Shown here: piece after piece, positions 8,682 to 17,184 of the stretch
Layout of the letters: each line of letters opens with the position of its first letter
Position numbering within the stretch: the stretch's first letter is position 1
Assembly: GCA_024689505.1 (NCBI GenBank)
Contig: JAILDJ010000092.1
Span: 1-55,975, forward strand
Direction of reading: 5' to 3'
DNA length: 55,975 nt
Source: Clostridiales bacterium
Lineage (GTDB): Bacteria; Bacillota; Clostridia; Lachnospirales; Bianqueaceae
Made by a program: the position numbers and the translations under genes
The notes under the pieces: generated by a model
The model's database searches: none
What the model was told of the DNA's origin: nothing
What the model saw: the letters and a program-made list of their open reading frames with translations, nothing else

Positions 8682-9112
8682 CAACTCTTTCCTTTCTTCT
8701 CAGGAAATACGAGGAATCGCTGTCCAAGATAGTTCATTGTAGAGAATAGGCCCATACCGACCAACATGGCGATATTTGTCACCATGCGTGTTCCGGTCCG
8801 ACTCAGGACCCTGGCGGTCAGCGGCCGCGCTACACCATATGCGATCAGGTAACAGGTGACTATATTCGCTGTAAACTTCAATCCCTGCAGGATCGACCGT
8901 TCCTTGGATTTGAATGTGATCCTGCGGTTCACAAAGAAAGCTATGACGCTTGTGATAATATAATTGCTGGCGGTAGAGACCCAGTAAGAACAGTGGAACA
9001 CGTTATACATGATCATCATGATGCCCATCCCCAACGCGGTATTGATTACACCTACGATGAAGAATTTAAGGAGCGTCATGTTGAAAATAGAGTTATACCT
9101 CCACTTACTCAT
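8681..9112 (-). CDS. GtrA-like small membrane protein
   Basis: 143 residues with four predicted membrane helices (about 14-34, 43-62, 75-97, 110-127) and a basic N-terminus, matching the GtrA/DPMS family. These proteins are thought to help move lipid-linked sugars (bactoprenol- or dolichol-phosphate sugars) across the membrane for glycosylation. Family-typical segments are FFIVGVINTALGM near the N-terminus, FFVNRRITFKS after helix 2, and NYLGQRFLVF at the end. It overlaps the ROK kinase gene by 4 bp (ATGA) and the lipoprotein gene by 1 bp. No glycosyltransferase of the GT2 kind normally paired with GtrA is next to it, so the sugar donor is unknown. Confidence 0.85.
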   Translation of the reverse strand: MSKWRYNSIFNMTLLKFFIVGVINTALGMGIMMIMYNVFHCSYWVSTASNYIITSVIAFFVNRRITFKSKERSILQGLKFTANIVTCYLIAYGVARPLTARVLSRTGTRMVTNIAMLVGMGLFSTMNYLGQRFLVFPEKKGKS

Positions 9113-10008
9113 GCTCTCCTCCTTTTCTGCATCTGTTGAAAGTGCCGCAGCGCCCCGATCATTCCGGCGTCGTTGCCATTGCGCGCAAAGGACAGCGTCA
9201 GCGCATCATAGATGATGGGCGGCATTTTCTTTTGGAGCGCTTCTTCTAGCCGCGGACGGATATACGCTTCATTCGCCATGACGCCGCCACCGATGACGAA
9301 ACGGTGTGGATTCAGCACACAGCAAATGATACCGATCCCTTCCGCCATGTGATCCAACCATGTATCGACCGTTCGGATGCAGTCCAGATCTCCGGATCTG
9401 ATCCCTTCAAAGATCGCGTGTCCGCCGATCTCCGGAAGGTTTTTGACCCGGGCGACCTCCCGGCAAAGTGCCGTGGTGGAAGCCAGATCCTGGAAGATCG
9501 TGCCCCGCACCGGCATGTAGCCGATCTCTCCACATGCACCAAGCACGCCTTGGACGACCCATCCTTCGTGGATGTAACACCCGCCGATCCCGGTACCGAT
9601 GGTCATGACGAAACAATCATCTTTCGCGGAACCCTCTTCCGTCGGATATTCCGCGAGCGCCGCTGCCTTGACGTCGTTTTCCAGTTCGCAAGGCAGTCCG
9701 AATTCTGCCTCCAGAAGTGCTTTGACAGGCATACCCGTATAATCAGGGATCTGGTGTGGATTCGCGTATCGGATCGAACCGTTTTCCGTATCGACCATGC
9801 CGCTGGTCGCGAGACAGATCCCCTGTACGTCCGGCATTTCAGCAAGCATCAGCCTGATCGTATCCCGGACTTCGTCGATCAGCCTCGGGCCGCCCTGACT
9901 GCCGTACGAACGACGTTTTCCTTTGGAAAGGATCGTCCCATCCTCGTTCAGCAAGCCATACTTCAGATCGGTCGAACCGATGTCTATGCAAATATACATA
10001 GAGATCAC
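9109..10008 (-). CDS. ROK family sugar kinase-like protein
   Basis: 299 residues from the GTG at 10008, or 296 from the ATG at 9999. The GTG overlaps the ftsY stop (GTGA) and has GAGGAAG just upstream, so I favour it. The N-terminal phosphate motif DIGSTDLKYGL, the second ATP-fold motif MTIGTGIGGCYIHEG and the family core E-N-D-V-K-A-A-A-L are present, so this is a ROK (repressor, ORF, kinase) ATPase-fold protein. The usual ROK zinc motif with three cysteines is not visible: the region GACGEIGYMPV keeps only one. It has no DNA-binding domain, so it is a kinase-type member, perhaps for a hexose or N-acetylhexosamine. Substrate unknown. Confidence 0.85.
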   Translation of the reverse strand: MISMYICIDIGSTDLKYGLLNEDGTILSKGKRRSYGSQGGPRLIDEVRDTIRLMLAEMPDVQGICLATSGMVDTENGSIRYANPHQIPDYTGMPVKALLEAEFGLPCELENDVKAAALAEYPTEEGSAKDDCFVMTIGTGIGGCYIHEGWVVQGVLGACGEIGYMPVRGTIFQDLASTTALCREVARVKNLPEIGGHAIFEGIRSGDLDCIRTVDTWLDHMAEGIGIICCVLNPHRFVIGGGVMANEAYIRPRLEEALQKKMPPIIYDALTLSFARNGNDAGMIGALRHFQQMQKRRRA

Positions 10009-10928
10009 GCTTCCTCTTCTTTCATGAACAATGCTTCGGCAAATTCTTCCGGATCGAACCGCTGCAGATCATCGATGCCCTCACCGACACCGATATATTT
10101 GACCGGGATCCCCAGCTGAGAAGCAATGGAGATCACAACGCCGCCTTTGGCAGTACCATCCAGTTTGGTCAGGATGATGCCCGTGATCGGCGCAGTCTCT
10201 GCAAACAGGCGTGCCTGCTGCAGGGCATTCTGCCCCGTCGTACTATCGACGACCAACAGCACTTCCTTATGCGCTCCCGGCATCTCACGGTCCAGGATAC
10301 GGTTGATCTTGCCCAGTTCATCCATCAGGTTCTTTTTATTATGCAGACGGCCGGCCGTATCGCACAGCAGGATATCGGCACCGCGCGCGTTTGCCGCCTG
10401 GCAGGCATCGTAAACGACAGCCCCCGGGTCCGCCCCTTCCTGGTGCGCTACGATACCGACGTGGGACCGATCCGCCCAGACTTTCAACTGATCGATCGCA
10501 GCCGCACGGAACGTATCTGCCGCAGCCAGCAGGACCTTATGCCCTTCTCGCGTGAACTGTGCCGCCATCTTGCCGATCGTTGTGGTCTTTCCCACGCCAT
10601 TGACACCGATGACCAGGATCACATTGCGCGCTCCGTCCTCGATCACGTCCGGATCCTCCGCACGCATCATATCGGCGATCTGCTGTTTCATAAGTTCATA
10701 TACTTCCATCGGCTTCTTCAACCGCATGTCGCGGGACGTCGTACGTACCCGTTCCGAGATTTCGACAGCCGTCTCCATGCCGATATCAGCCAGGATCAAC
10801 GTTTCTTCCAATTCGTCGAAGAAGTCGTCATCGACCTCATCATAAGCGCCGAACAGCGCTTCCAGGCTGCCCAGGAACCGATTCCTGGTCTTGCTCAGGC
10901 CGCGTTTTAAAGAATCAAACAGCCCCAT
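10005..10928 (-). CDS. ftsY: Signal recognition particle receptor FtsY
   Basis: SRP receptor GTPase that docks ribosome-SRP complexes at the membrane. 307 residues from the ATG at 10928 (MGLFDSLKRGLSKT), the short Gram-positive form without a long acidic A domain. It has an N-domain four-helix bundle (about 1-80), then the G domain: G1 GVNGVGKTTT, DTFRAAA, G3 DTAGR, G4 TKLDGTAKGG, and the closing GVGEGIDDLQRFDPEEFA. I rejected the further in-frame start at 10961 because it lies deeper inside smc; the chosen start overlaps the smc 3' end by 14 bp with GGAG about 10 bases upstream. The smc-ftsY order is the classical Bacillota arrangement. Confidence 0.97.
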   Translation of the reverse strand: MGLFDSLKRGLSKTRNRFLGSLEALFGAYDEVDDDFFDELEETLILADIGMETAVEISERVRTTSRDMRLKKPMEVYELMKQQIADMMRAEDPDVIEDGARNVILVIGVNGVGKTTTIGKMAAQFTREGHKVLLAAADTFRAAAIDQLKVWADRSHVGIVAHQEGADPGAVVYDACQAANARGADILLCDTAGRLHNKKNLMDELGKINRILDREMPGAHKEVLLVVDSTTGQNALQQARLFAETAPITGIILTKLDGTAKGGVVISIASQLGIPVKYIGVGEGIDDLQRFDPEEFAEALFMKEEEA

Positions 10929-13900
10929 CTTCGATCCACTCCATTTCTTCTGTATCTTCAAATTTCATGGAGAAGCACTTCGAAATGCCCTTCTCCTCCA
11001 TGGTCACGCCATACAGCGTATCGGCCGCTTCCATGGTTCCTTTTCTATGTGTGATGACGATGAACTGCGTCTTATGGCACAATTCATGCAGATAATCCGC
11101 GAACCGGGTGACGTTGGCGTCATCCAGAGCGGCTTCGATCTCGTCCAGGATGCAGAACGGTGCCGGCGACAACTGCTGGATCGCAAACAACAGCGCGATC
11201 GCAGTCAAGGCACGCTCACCACCGGACAGCAGCAGCATATTCTGCAGCTTCTTTCCCGGCGGCTGCGCAATGATCTCGATACCGCATTCCAGAAGGCCCG
11301 CATCTTCAGAAAGGCGCAGGATGCCCCTGCCGCCGCCAAACAGACGGCGGAAGACGAAGTCGAAGGAAGAAGAGATCTCCTCGAAAGCTTCCTTGAACTG
11401 CACTTCCATCTGACGGGTCAGCTGACGGATCACCTGTTCCAGGCTCTCCGTCGCTTTGACGATATCATCACGCTGGGCGGAATCGATCTCAAAGCGCTCC
11501 GCGAGGGTATCATACTCCTCGATCGCCTGCAGATTGACCGGTCCCAATTTACGGATCGCGGAACGCAGTTCACCGATCCGACGGTTCACCGCGGTCTTGC
11601 TGCCCAGGTCTTTCTTCTCCATGCGCAGTGCCGCATTGTAGGTCAGCTCGTACTTCTCCCAGATCTGATCCTGCAGATTCGTAAGGTCCCGCTTCGCGCG
11701 GTTGAAGGCGCTTTCTACACGGATCTGCTCTTTTTCCAGGCCGGAATAGATGCGGATCGCCTCTTCCGTATCGTTGATGGTCTGCTCGCGCTCGCGGTCC
11801 TTGGAACTCTTGAGTGCTTCGAGTTTCTGACTCTTCTGCGTCAGCTTGTCGACCAATTCTGACAGCGTGAGGATCCTTGCCCCACAGGTCTCCACTTTCG
11901 CGGTCGCCTGCTCGATCTGCTCGCGGGCAGAGGCGGTCTGATCCAGGATCTGGTCCGCTTCCGTGCTCAGATCCTCGATTTCGTTGTATTCCCATTCCAT
12001 GGTGCGCTCCAGCGAGCTTCTCTGCTGGGTGATCGCTCCACGGTCCATCTGCAGCTGCATCAGTTCGACACGAAGCTCTTCGTGCTGCTGGCGGCGTTCA
12101 GCCTGCTCATGCTGCAGTTGTTCCACTTCCTGACGCAGTGCAAGCAGTTTTGCATCCGCCTCGGCCAAAGCAGCTTTGATCTCGGCCAGACGCTTATCGC
12201 GCTCTTCCATTTCAAGGGCCTGTTCCTGCTGCTCTTTATCGAACTGATCTTTCTGCTGCTCCAACTGTTCAGATACGAAGCGCAGCTGACTGAGTTCCTG
12301 ACTGAGCGTCAGACGATCCTCCTGGATCTGGTACAACCGGTCCTTCTCATCCTGGACCTTCAGACTCAAAGCATCTCTTTCATGACGCAGTCCCGCGAGA
12401 CGGGCTGCCAACACACGGAACGCCTCTTTCTGATCATTCAGTTCCTTCTGCGCATGCTCTTTCTCTGCGCGACGGCCTAAGATATGGTTGCTTTTTTCCG
12501 CCTGGCTGCCGCCGGTGATGGAACCGCCGATATTAAAGATATCCCCTTTCAGAGTGACGACGCGGTAATACATGTTATATTTCCGGCTCAAGGACGCTCC
12601 TGCCTCAAAATCCCGTACTACGATGACGTTGGCCAGCAGACGGCTGATCACTTTCTGATATGCGGGATCATAGGAAACCAGAGTATCCGCGAATCCCAGT
12701 ATCTCGGCATCCTGCTGGGCCAACCGTTCGATCTCATTCGCGCTGCGGCCGTGGTCCCGCCCTGTGACGCTGTCCAACGGCTGGAAAGTCGCCCTTCCGG
12801 CTTTACGGGTGCGCAGGATCTCGATCAATTTACGTGCATCATTCTGCGTATCCACGATGATGTTCTGCACCGCGGCGCCAAGCGCGATATTGATCGCGGT
12901 CGTCAGCTCATCCGGCACGCTCAGGACATCGGCAACGGTACCTTTGATGGCGCGCCACTCCAGCGGATGCTTGTCCTTCAGCTGCATGACCGTACGGACA
13001 CTGGCGGAATATCCCTCATATTCTCGCTCCAGATCCTCCAGCCACTTGATGCGGTCAGCCAAACGGCGGCCCTCTGCCTGATTCTCGTCCACCGCCTCTT
13101 GCTGCATCTGCAGCTGCCCTTTCAGATTCTGGTCCTGGGCTTGGAGGCTTTCGATCGAGGCCTGGACTTCCATCTCTTCCGCGGCCAGCTTCTGATCCTT
13201 TTCTTCCGCCTCCGCGATCTTCTTTTCATTATCGGCCACGGTGCGAATCAGATCGGATACATGTTCATCGACACCGGTCATGCTTTGAGCCGTCTGCTCG
13301 ACCTGCGCCTCCATACGTGCGCGGCTCAGGTCCAGCTCGTCTACAGCAGCCTTGGCTTCCGCGGCCTCATGCTCTTTACGAAGCACCTGCTGGCCTAAGC
13401 GCAGCAGTTCTTCCGACTGTCTGCGATCCTCTTCGATACAAACGTTCTGGCGGGCTTCCTTCTCCTGGTCTTCTTTTTCAAGTTCCTTAAGAGATTTTTC
13501 TTCCAGCGTGACCGTATGGCTGCGCTGCGCCAGTTTTTCCTTGACTTCATTCAAGCGCTGGGTGCTGAGACGGATCTCCTGTTCCAGATGCTCTTTCTCC
13601 TGCTCAGCCAGGCGCTTTTCACCCTCCATGGATTCCCGGTCCAGCCTGGCCTGGCTCAACTCATTATACACAGCGGTCACAGCCGCGCCGGCATTTTCCA
13701 CTTCCTGCGCCAGCCGGCTGGATCTGGCTTTGGCCTCTTCCTGCCTTGCGTTCGCCTCTGCAAGATCCTGAGTCAGCCGCTCCATCTGTTCCGCATTTTT
13801 ATCATACTGAGCTTTATACTGATGATATTGATCCAGGAAATTATTGATCTCATAGACCCGCAGTTCATCGTCCAGTTCCTTATACTGACGCGCTGTCTCC

Positions 13901-14526
13901 GCCTGCGCTTTCAACGGTTCCAACCGCTGTTCCATATCCATGAGACGATCATTGACACGCTCCAGCGCCAGGGCTTCTTCTTCCAGCTGTTTGCGGGCTT
14001 CATCACGGCGGGTCTTGAATTTCACGATACCGGCCGCTTCCTCGAAAATCAGACGCCGCTCCTGCGGTTTGTTGGAGAGCAACTGATCGATACGGCCTTG
14101 TCCGATGATGGAATAACCATCTTTTCCGATGCCGGTGTCCATGAGCATTTCATGGATATCTTTCAGACGATACCGGATCTGATTGACATAATACTCACTC
14201 TCACCGGAACGATATACGCGCCGGCAGATGGAGATCTCATCGAAAGACAATGGGATCTTATGATCCCGATTGTCCAGCACTAAGGTGACCTGTGCATAAC
14301 CCAAAGGACGTCTGCGTTCCGTACCCGCGAAGATGACGTCCTCCATGCGGGAACCGCGCAGAGATTTGGCACTCTGCTCGCCAAGGACCCAGCGGATCGC
14401 GTCGGAGATATTGCTCTTGCCGCTGCCGTTCGGTCCGATGATCGCCGTGATGCCACGGTCGAATTCTACACTCAGCTTCTCCGGGAAGGATTTGAAGCCG
14501 ATCATTTCCACTCGTTTTAATTCCAT
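10915..14526 (-). CDS. smc: Chromosome segregation/condensation protein SMC
   Basis: Structural-maintenance-of-chromosomes ATPase, core of the ScpA-ScpB-SMC condensin whose kleisin genes lie at 39271-40645. 1203 residues, normal size. Order: N-terminal ATPase half with Walker A GPNGSGKSN (31-39); long coiled coil; hinge at about 510-680 (YEGYSASVRTVMQLKD, then GDIFNIGGSITGGS); returning coiled coil; C-terminal half with signature LLSGGERALTAIALLFA and Walker B FCILDEIEAALDDANV. The coiled-coil parts are rich in E, Q, R and A as expected. It lies 15 bp after rnc and overlaps ftsY. Confidence 0.98.
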   Translation of the reverse strand: MELKRVEMIGFKSFPEKLSVEFDRGITAIIGPNGSGKSNISDAIRWVLGEQSAKSLRGSRMEDVIFAGTERRRPLGYAQVTLVLDNRDHKIPLSFDEISICRRVYRSGESEYYVNQIRYRLKDIHEMLMDTGIGKDGYSIIGQGRIDQLLSNKPQERRLIFEEAAGIVKFKTRRDEARKQLEEEALALERVNDRLMDMEQRLEPLKAQAETARQYKELDDELRVYEINNFLDQYHQYKAQYDKNAEQMERLTQDLAEANARQEEAKARSSRLAQEVENAGAAVTAVYNELSQARLDRESMEGEKRLAEQEKEHLEQEIRLSTQRLNEVKEKLAQRSHTVTLEEKSLKELEKEDQEKEARQNVCIEEDRRQSEELLRLGQQVLRKEHEAAEAKAAVDELDLSRARMEAQVEQTAQSMTGVDEHVSDLIRTVADNEKKIAEAEEKDQKLAAEEMEVQASIESLQAQDQNLKGQLQMQQEAVDENQAEGRRLADRIKWLEDLEREYEGYSASVRTVMQLKDKHPLEWRAIKGTVADVLSVPDELTTAINIALGAAVQNIIVDTQNDARKLIEILRTRKAGRATFQPLDSVTGRDHGRSANEIERLAQQDAEILGFADTLVSYDPAYQKVISRLLANVIVVRDFEAGASLSRKYNMYYRVVTLKGDIFNIGGSITGGSQAEKSNHILGRRAEKEHAQKELNDQKEAFRVLAARLAGLRHERDALSLKVQDEKDRLYQIQEDRLTLSQELSQLRFVSEQLEQQKDQFDKEQQEQALEMEERDKRLAEIKAALAEADAKLLALRQEVEQLQHEQAERRQQHEELRVELMQLQMDRGAITQQRSSLERTMEWEYNEIEDLSTEADQILDQTASAREQIEQATAKVETCGARILTLSELVDKLTQKSQKLEALKSSKDREREQTINDTEEAIRIYSGLEKEQIRVESAFNRAKRDLTNLQDQIWEKYELTYNAALRMEKKDLGSKTAVNRRIGELRSAIRKLGPVNLQAIEEYDTLAERFEIDSAQRDDIVKATESLEQVIRQLTRQMEVQFKEAFEEISSSFDFVFRRLFGGGRGILRLSEDAGLLECGIEIIAQPPGKKLQNMLLLSGGERALTAIALLFAIQQLSPAPFCILDEIEAALDDANVTRFADYLHELCHKTQFIVITHRKGTMEAADTLYGVTMEEKGISKCFSMKFEDTEEMEWIEDGAV

Positions 14527-14541
14527 AGATACCTCGCCCTA

Positions 14542-15231
14542 TCAACCGTCGATCTGTTCCAGCGCTTTTTGCGCTGCATGCTGCTCCGCCGCTTTCTTGG
14601 AGCGGCCGGTCCCGGTGCCCAGGACACGCCCATCGATCTCCACCTGCATGGTGAAGACCCGGTTGTGGGGCGGCCCATCCTCGCCGATCAGCGTATAGAC
14701 CGGACTCAAATGATCGACCTGAACGATCTCCTGCAGCAGCGTTTTATAATCCTGCTCGGTATGAACTTCGATCTCCTTGAGCCGAGACAGGATCTCCCGA
14801 TCGATAAACCGGAAGGCTGCATCATAGCCACCATCCAGATACAGCGCACCGATCAATGCTTCGACAAAATCGGACAGGATGGAATCCCTCTGACGGCCGC
14901 CGTTCTTATCCTCACCGCGGCTCAGGTTCAGGAATTCGCCAAGATCCAGCGCTCTGGCTACATACGCCAGAGAAGGTTCGCAGACGATCTGCGCGCGCCG
15001 GCGCGACAGGTCGCCCTCCTGCCCGTGCATGGTATGGTACAGCATGTTGGAGACCGCAAGCTCCAGGACCGCGTCTCCCAAAAATTCGATCCGCTCGTTG
15101 TAGAAATCAGCATCCGCAAGATACTCATGCGCATACGAACTGTGCGTCATCGCCAGGCGAAGCAGGTTCGTATCCGTAAAAGTATATTGCAGGACCGACT
15201 GCAGATGCGTCAGTTTCCTAGTATCATCCAT
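14542..15231 (-). CDS. rnc: Ribonuclease III
   Basis: Double-strand-specific endoribonuclease for rRNA and mRNA processing, 229 residues from the ATG at 15231 (MDDTRKLTHL), which has GAGGAAG 8 bases upstream. Longer in-frame starts would run into the terminator-like hairpin behind acpP. The catalytic signature NERIEFLGDAVLEL spans residues 45-58, giving metal-site residues E46, E49 and D53, with D121 and E124 in SDFVEALIGALYLDGG. The C-terminal double-stranded RNA-binding domain (about 155-228) ends GTGRSKKAAEQHAAQKAL. The rnc-smc-ftsY order is standard. Confidence 0.97.
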   Translation of the reverse strand: MDDTRKLTHLQSVLQYTFTDTNLLRLAMTHSSYAHEYLADADFYNERIEFLGDAVLELAVSNMLYHTMHGQEGDLSRRRAQIVCEPSLAYVARALDLGEFLNLSRGEDKNGGRQRDSILSDFVEALIGALYLDGGYDAAFRFIDREILSRLKEIEVHTEQDYKTLLQEIVQVDHLSPVYTLIGEDGPPHNRVFTMQVEIDGRVLGTGTGRSKKAAEQHAAQKALEQIDG

Positions 15232-15255
15232 AGTTCTTTCTTCCTCTTTCATGAA

Positions 15256-15290
15256 AAAGAAGGCGAAGCACCGCACGCGGTCCGCCTTTC
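15256..15290 (-). terminator. Terminator-like hairpin between acpP and rnc
   Basis: Minus-strand transcript 3' of acpP folds as GGCG-g-ACCG-cgtg-CGGT-gctt-CGCC followed by TTCTTTTTC. It could attenuate read-through into rnc, whose ribosome-binding site follows at once. The outer stem is short and has a bulge, so efficiency is uncertain. Confidence 0.6.
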
Positions 15291-15300
15291 TTTATTCTCT

Positions 15301-15531
15301 TTACACGTAATCCCTGATGATCTGCATCAGATCGCCGATGGTCGAGACATGTTCGGTTTCATCCGTATCCAGTTCGATCTTATACTCTTCTTCCATCGCT
15401 ACAAAGATCTGAAACATGTCCACAGAATCCGCTCCGAGATCCTCACGAAGCTTTTTCTCCTCCTGGATCTCGTTGCGGTCTAACCCTAAAGTATCCTCCA
15501 GGATCTCATATAAGGCTGTAAAATCATCCAT
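15301..15531 (-). CDS. acpP: Acyl carrier protein
   Basis: 76-residue acidic acyl carrier protein for fatty-acid synthesis. The phosphopantetheine attachment site is the serine in EDLGADSVDMFQ, at residue 36. Helix I (TALYEILEDTLGL) and helix III/IV end (VSTIGDLMQIIRDYV) are typical. It sits between plsX (24 bp upstream) and rnc, the usual Bacillota plsX-acpP-rnc region. The fabD and fabG genes that often separate plsX and acpP are absent here. Confidence 0.95.
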   Translation of the reverse strand: MDDFTALYEILEDTLGLDRNEIQEEKKLREDLGADSVDMFQIFVAMEEEYKIELDTDETEHVSTIGDLMQIIRDYV

Positions 15532-15555
15532 ACACGGCCTCTCCTTTCCTGTCCG

Positions 15556-16575
15556 TCAGCCCCGGATCTCCTGTTCGATCTGATCGTTGACACCAGATGA
15601 AATGAAGCGGCTGCACTGTTTGATGGCATTCATGATCGCCCGGGCATCGGAATTGCCGTGTGCCTTGATGACGGCACCTTTGACGCCTAAAAGCGGTGTG
15701 CCGCCGACGGAAGACGGATCCAGACTGTTTTTCAGGCCCTTCAGTACCTTTTTCAACAACAACGCGCCGATCTTGGCTTTCAGGGACGCGGAAACGCCTT
15801 CTTTCAATTGGTTGATGATGTACTTGGCCGTACCTTCGACGGATTTCAGGAACACATTGCCGGCGAACGCATCACAGACTACGATATCGCTGCCCCCCAG
15901 CATGACATCACGCGCCTCGATATTGCCGGCAAAATGGATCTTGTCATCCACCTTCAGCAGATCGTAGACTTCTTTGGCAAGCTCATTGCCCTTGCCTTCT
16001 TCCACGCCGACATTCAGCAGCGACACTTTGGGATCCGCTACACCATACATGGCGCGATAATAAATGGAGGCCATATGCGCGAACTGTACAAGATAGGCCG
16101 GTTTAGCATCCATATTGGCACCCATATCCAGCATGACCGTAGGCGGATTGCCCGTCGGCAGCGGCAGTGTAAGTGCGGGACGCTGCACACCTTTGATCCG
16201 TCCGACGATCAATGTGCCGCCAGAAAGCACAGCACCGGTGTTGCCGGCCGAGACCATGCCATCCGCTTCCTTGCTGCGGACCATCTGGAACGCCAGCCCT
16301 AAAGAAGAATCCCGTTTGGCACGCACGGCTTCTGCCGGGGAATGCTCGTCGTTGGCAATGACCTCGTCAGTATGGACGATCGACAGACGCGCTTCATCCC
16401 AGGTCCGTCCGGCTTTTTTCTGCTCCTCGAGCAGCTGTTTCAAAACCGGTTCCGGTCCGGTCAGGACCAAGGAAAGATCCTTGTCTTCGGCAAGGGCCAT
16501 CACGGCGCCTTCCACATTGCAGCGCGGCGCTTCATCGCCGCCCATGGCATCCAGCACGATCTTATATGCAGCCAT
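15556..16575 (-). CDS. plsX: Phosphate acyltransferase PlsX
   Basis: Makes acyl-phosphate from acyl-ACP for phospholipid synthesis; cytosolic enzyme peripheral to the membrane. 339 residues, normal length. It begins with the family hallmark LDAMGGDEAPRCNVEGA and contains VSAGNTGAVLSGG, LPLPTGNPPTVMLDMGAN and DAFAGNVFLKSVEGTAK. It is immediately upstream of acpP, its substrate carrier. The gap to recU upstream is 62 bp, without a clear promoter or terminator. Confidence 0.97.
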   Translation of the reverse strand: MAAYKIVLDAMGGDEAPRCNVEGAVMALAEDKDLSLVLTGPEPVLKQLLEEQKKAGRTWDEARLSIVHTDEVIANDEHSPAEAVRAKRDSSLGLAFQMVRSKEADGMVSAGNTGAVLSGGTLIVGRIKGVQRPALTLPLPTGNPPTVMLDMGANMDAKPAYLVQFAHMASIYYRAMYGVADPKVSLLNVGVEEGKGNELAKEVYDLLKVDDKIHFAGNIEARDVMLGGSDIVVCDAFAGNVFLKSVEGTAKYIINQLKEGVSASLKAKIGALLLKKVLKGLKNSLDPSSVGGTPLLGVKGAVIKAHGNSDARAIMNAIKQCSRFISSGVNDQIEQEIRG

Positions 16576-16637
16576 TTTCTACCTCCGATGCTCCTTTAGG
16601 ATATCTTGTATCACTATACTCGTCTTCAGGGTAATAA

Positions 16638-17183
16638 TCAAGCAGTTTTTCTTTTCTTGTCTTCGTAGTAATCCAATGCGGTCTTAAGATAATTGAACAG
16701 ACCGCCCTCTGGGGGATTGATGCGGTAGCGTTCTTCGAAGGCTTCCCGCGGGATGGAATGGACCTTCATGGTGTCGCTGTGTTCGAAATACCGGCACAAG
16801 GTCTCCAGCGGCAGAAGATAATACACATTCTCCGTTGTAAAATGCACCAGGAGGAACGCGATCCCGCCCTGCCGGTCGAACTCCTTCATGAATCTGACCT
16901 GATGCTCGTGGATATTGCTGAACGGCAGGCTTTTCCGTCCCGTCTCCTTCGCGTCGAAGCAGATCGGGATCCCATCCATGACTCCGATATAATCGACCGT
17001 ACTTTTCTGTTCAAAGTATGCCAGCTTGATCGTCCGTTTGACCGTGTCGAATTCCACCGGTTTGATCGGCGTAGGGATCTTCTGGATCAAGGCGATGCCC
17101 CGCTTTTCATACTGCTCGTTGGTGAGGTTGATCAGTTCCTCGAAGACGCTGCCGCGCAGCCCGCGGCTGTTCCAGTATCCCAT
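16638..17183 (-). CDS. recU: Holliday junction resolvase RecU
   Basis: 181-residue nuclease of the RecU family, which cuts Holliday junctions during recombination and segregation in Bacillota. It keeps the family pattern: NSRGLRGSVFEELINLTN near the N-terminus, PTPIKPVEF, QKSTVDYIGV with the metal-binding aspartate, and DAKETGRKSLPFSNIHEHQ with the catalytic E-x-K-like pair. The GGIAFLLVHF and YYLLP strands follow. It is a little shorter at the N-terminus than the Bacillus protein, whose disordered arm is missing. It is separated by only 1 bp from the upstream peptide-binding lipoprotein gene, not by the usual penicillin-binding protein gene. Confidence 0.88.
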   Translation of the reverse strand: MGYWNSRGLRGSVFEELINLTNEQYEKRGIALIQKIPTPIKPVEFDTVKRTIKLAYFEQKSTVDYIGVMDGIPICFDAKETGRKSLPFSNIHEHQVRFMKEFDRQGGIAFLLVHFTTENVYYLLPLETLCRYFEHSDTMKVHSIPREAFEERYRINPPEGGLFNYLKTALDYYEDKKRKTA

Positions 17184-17184
17184 A

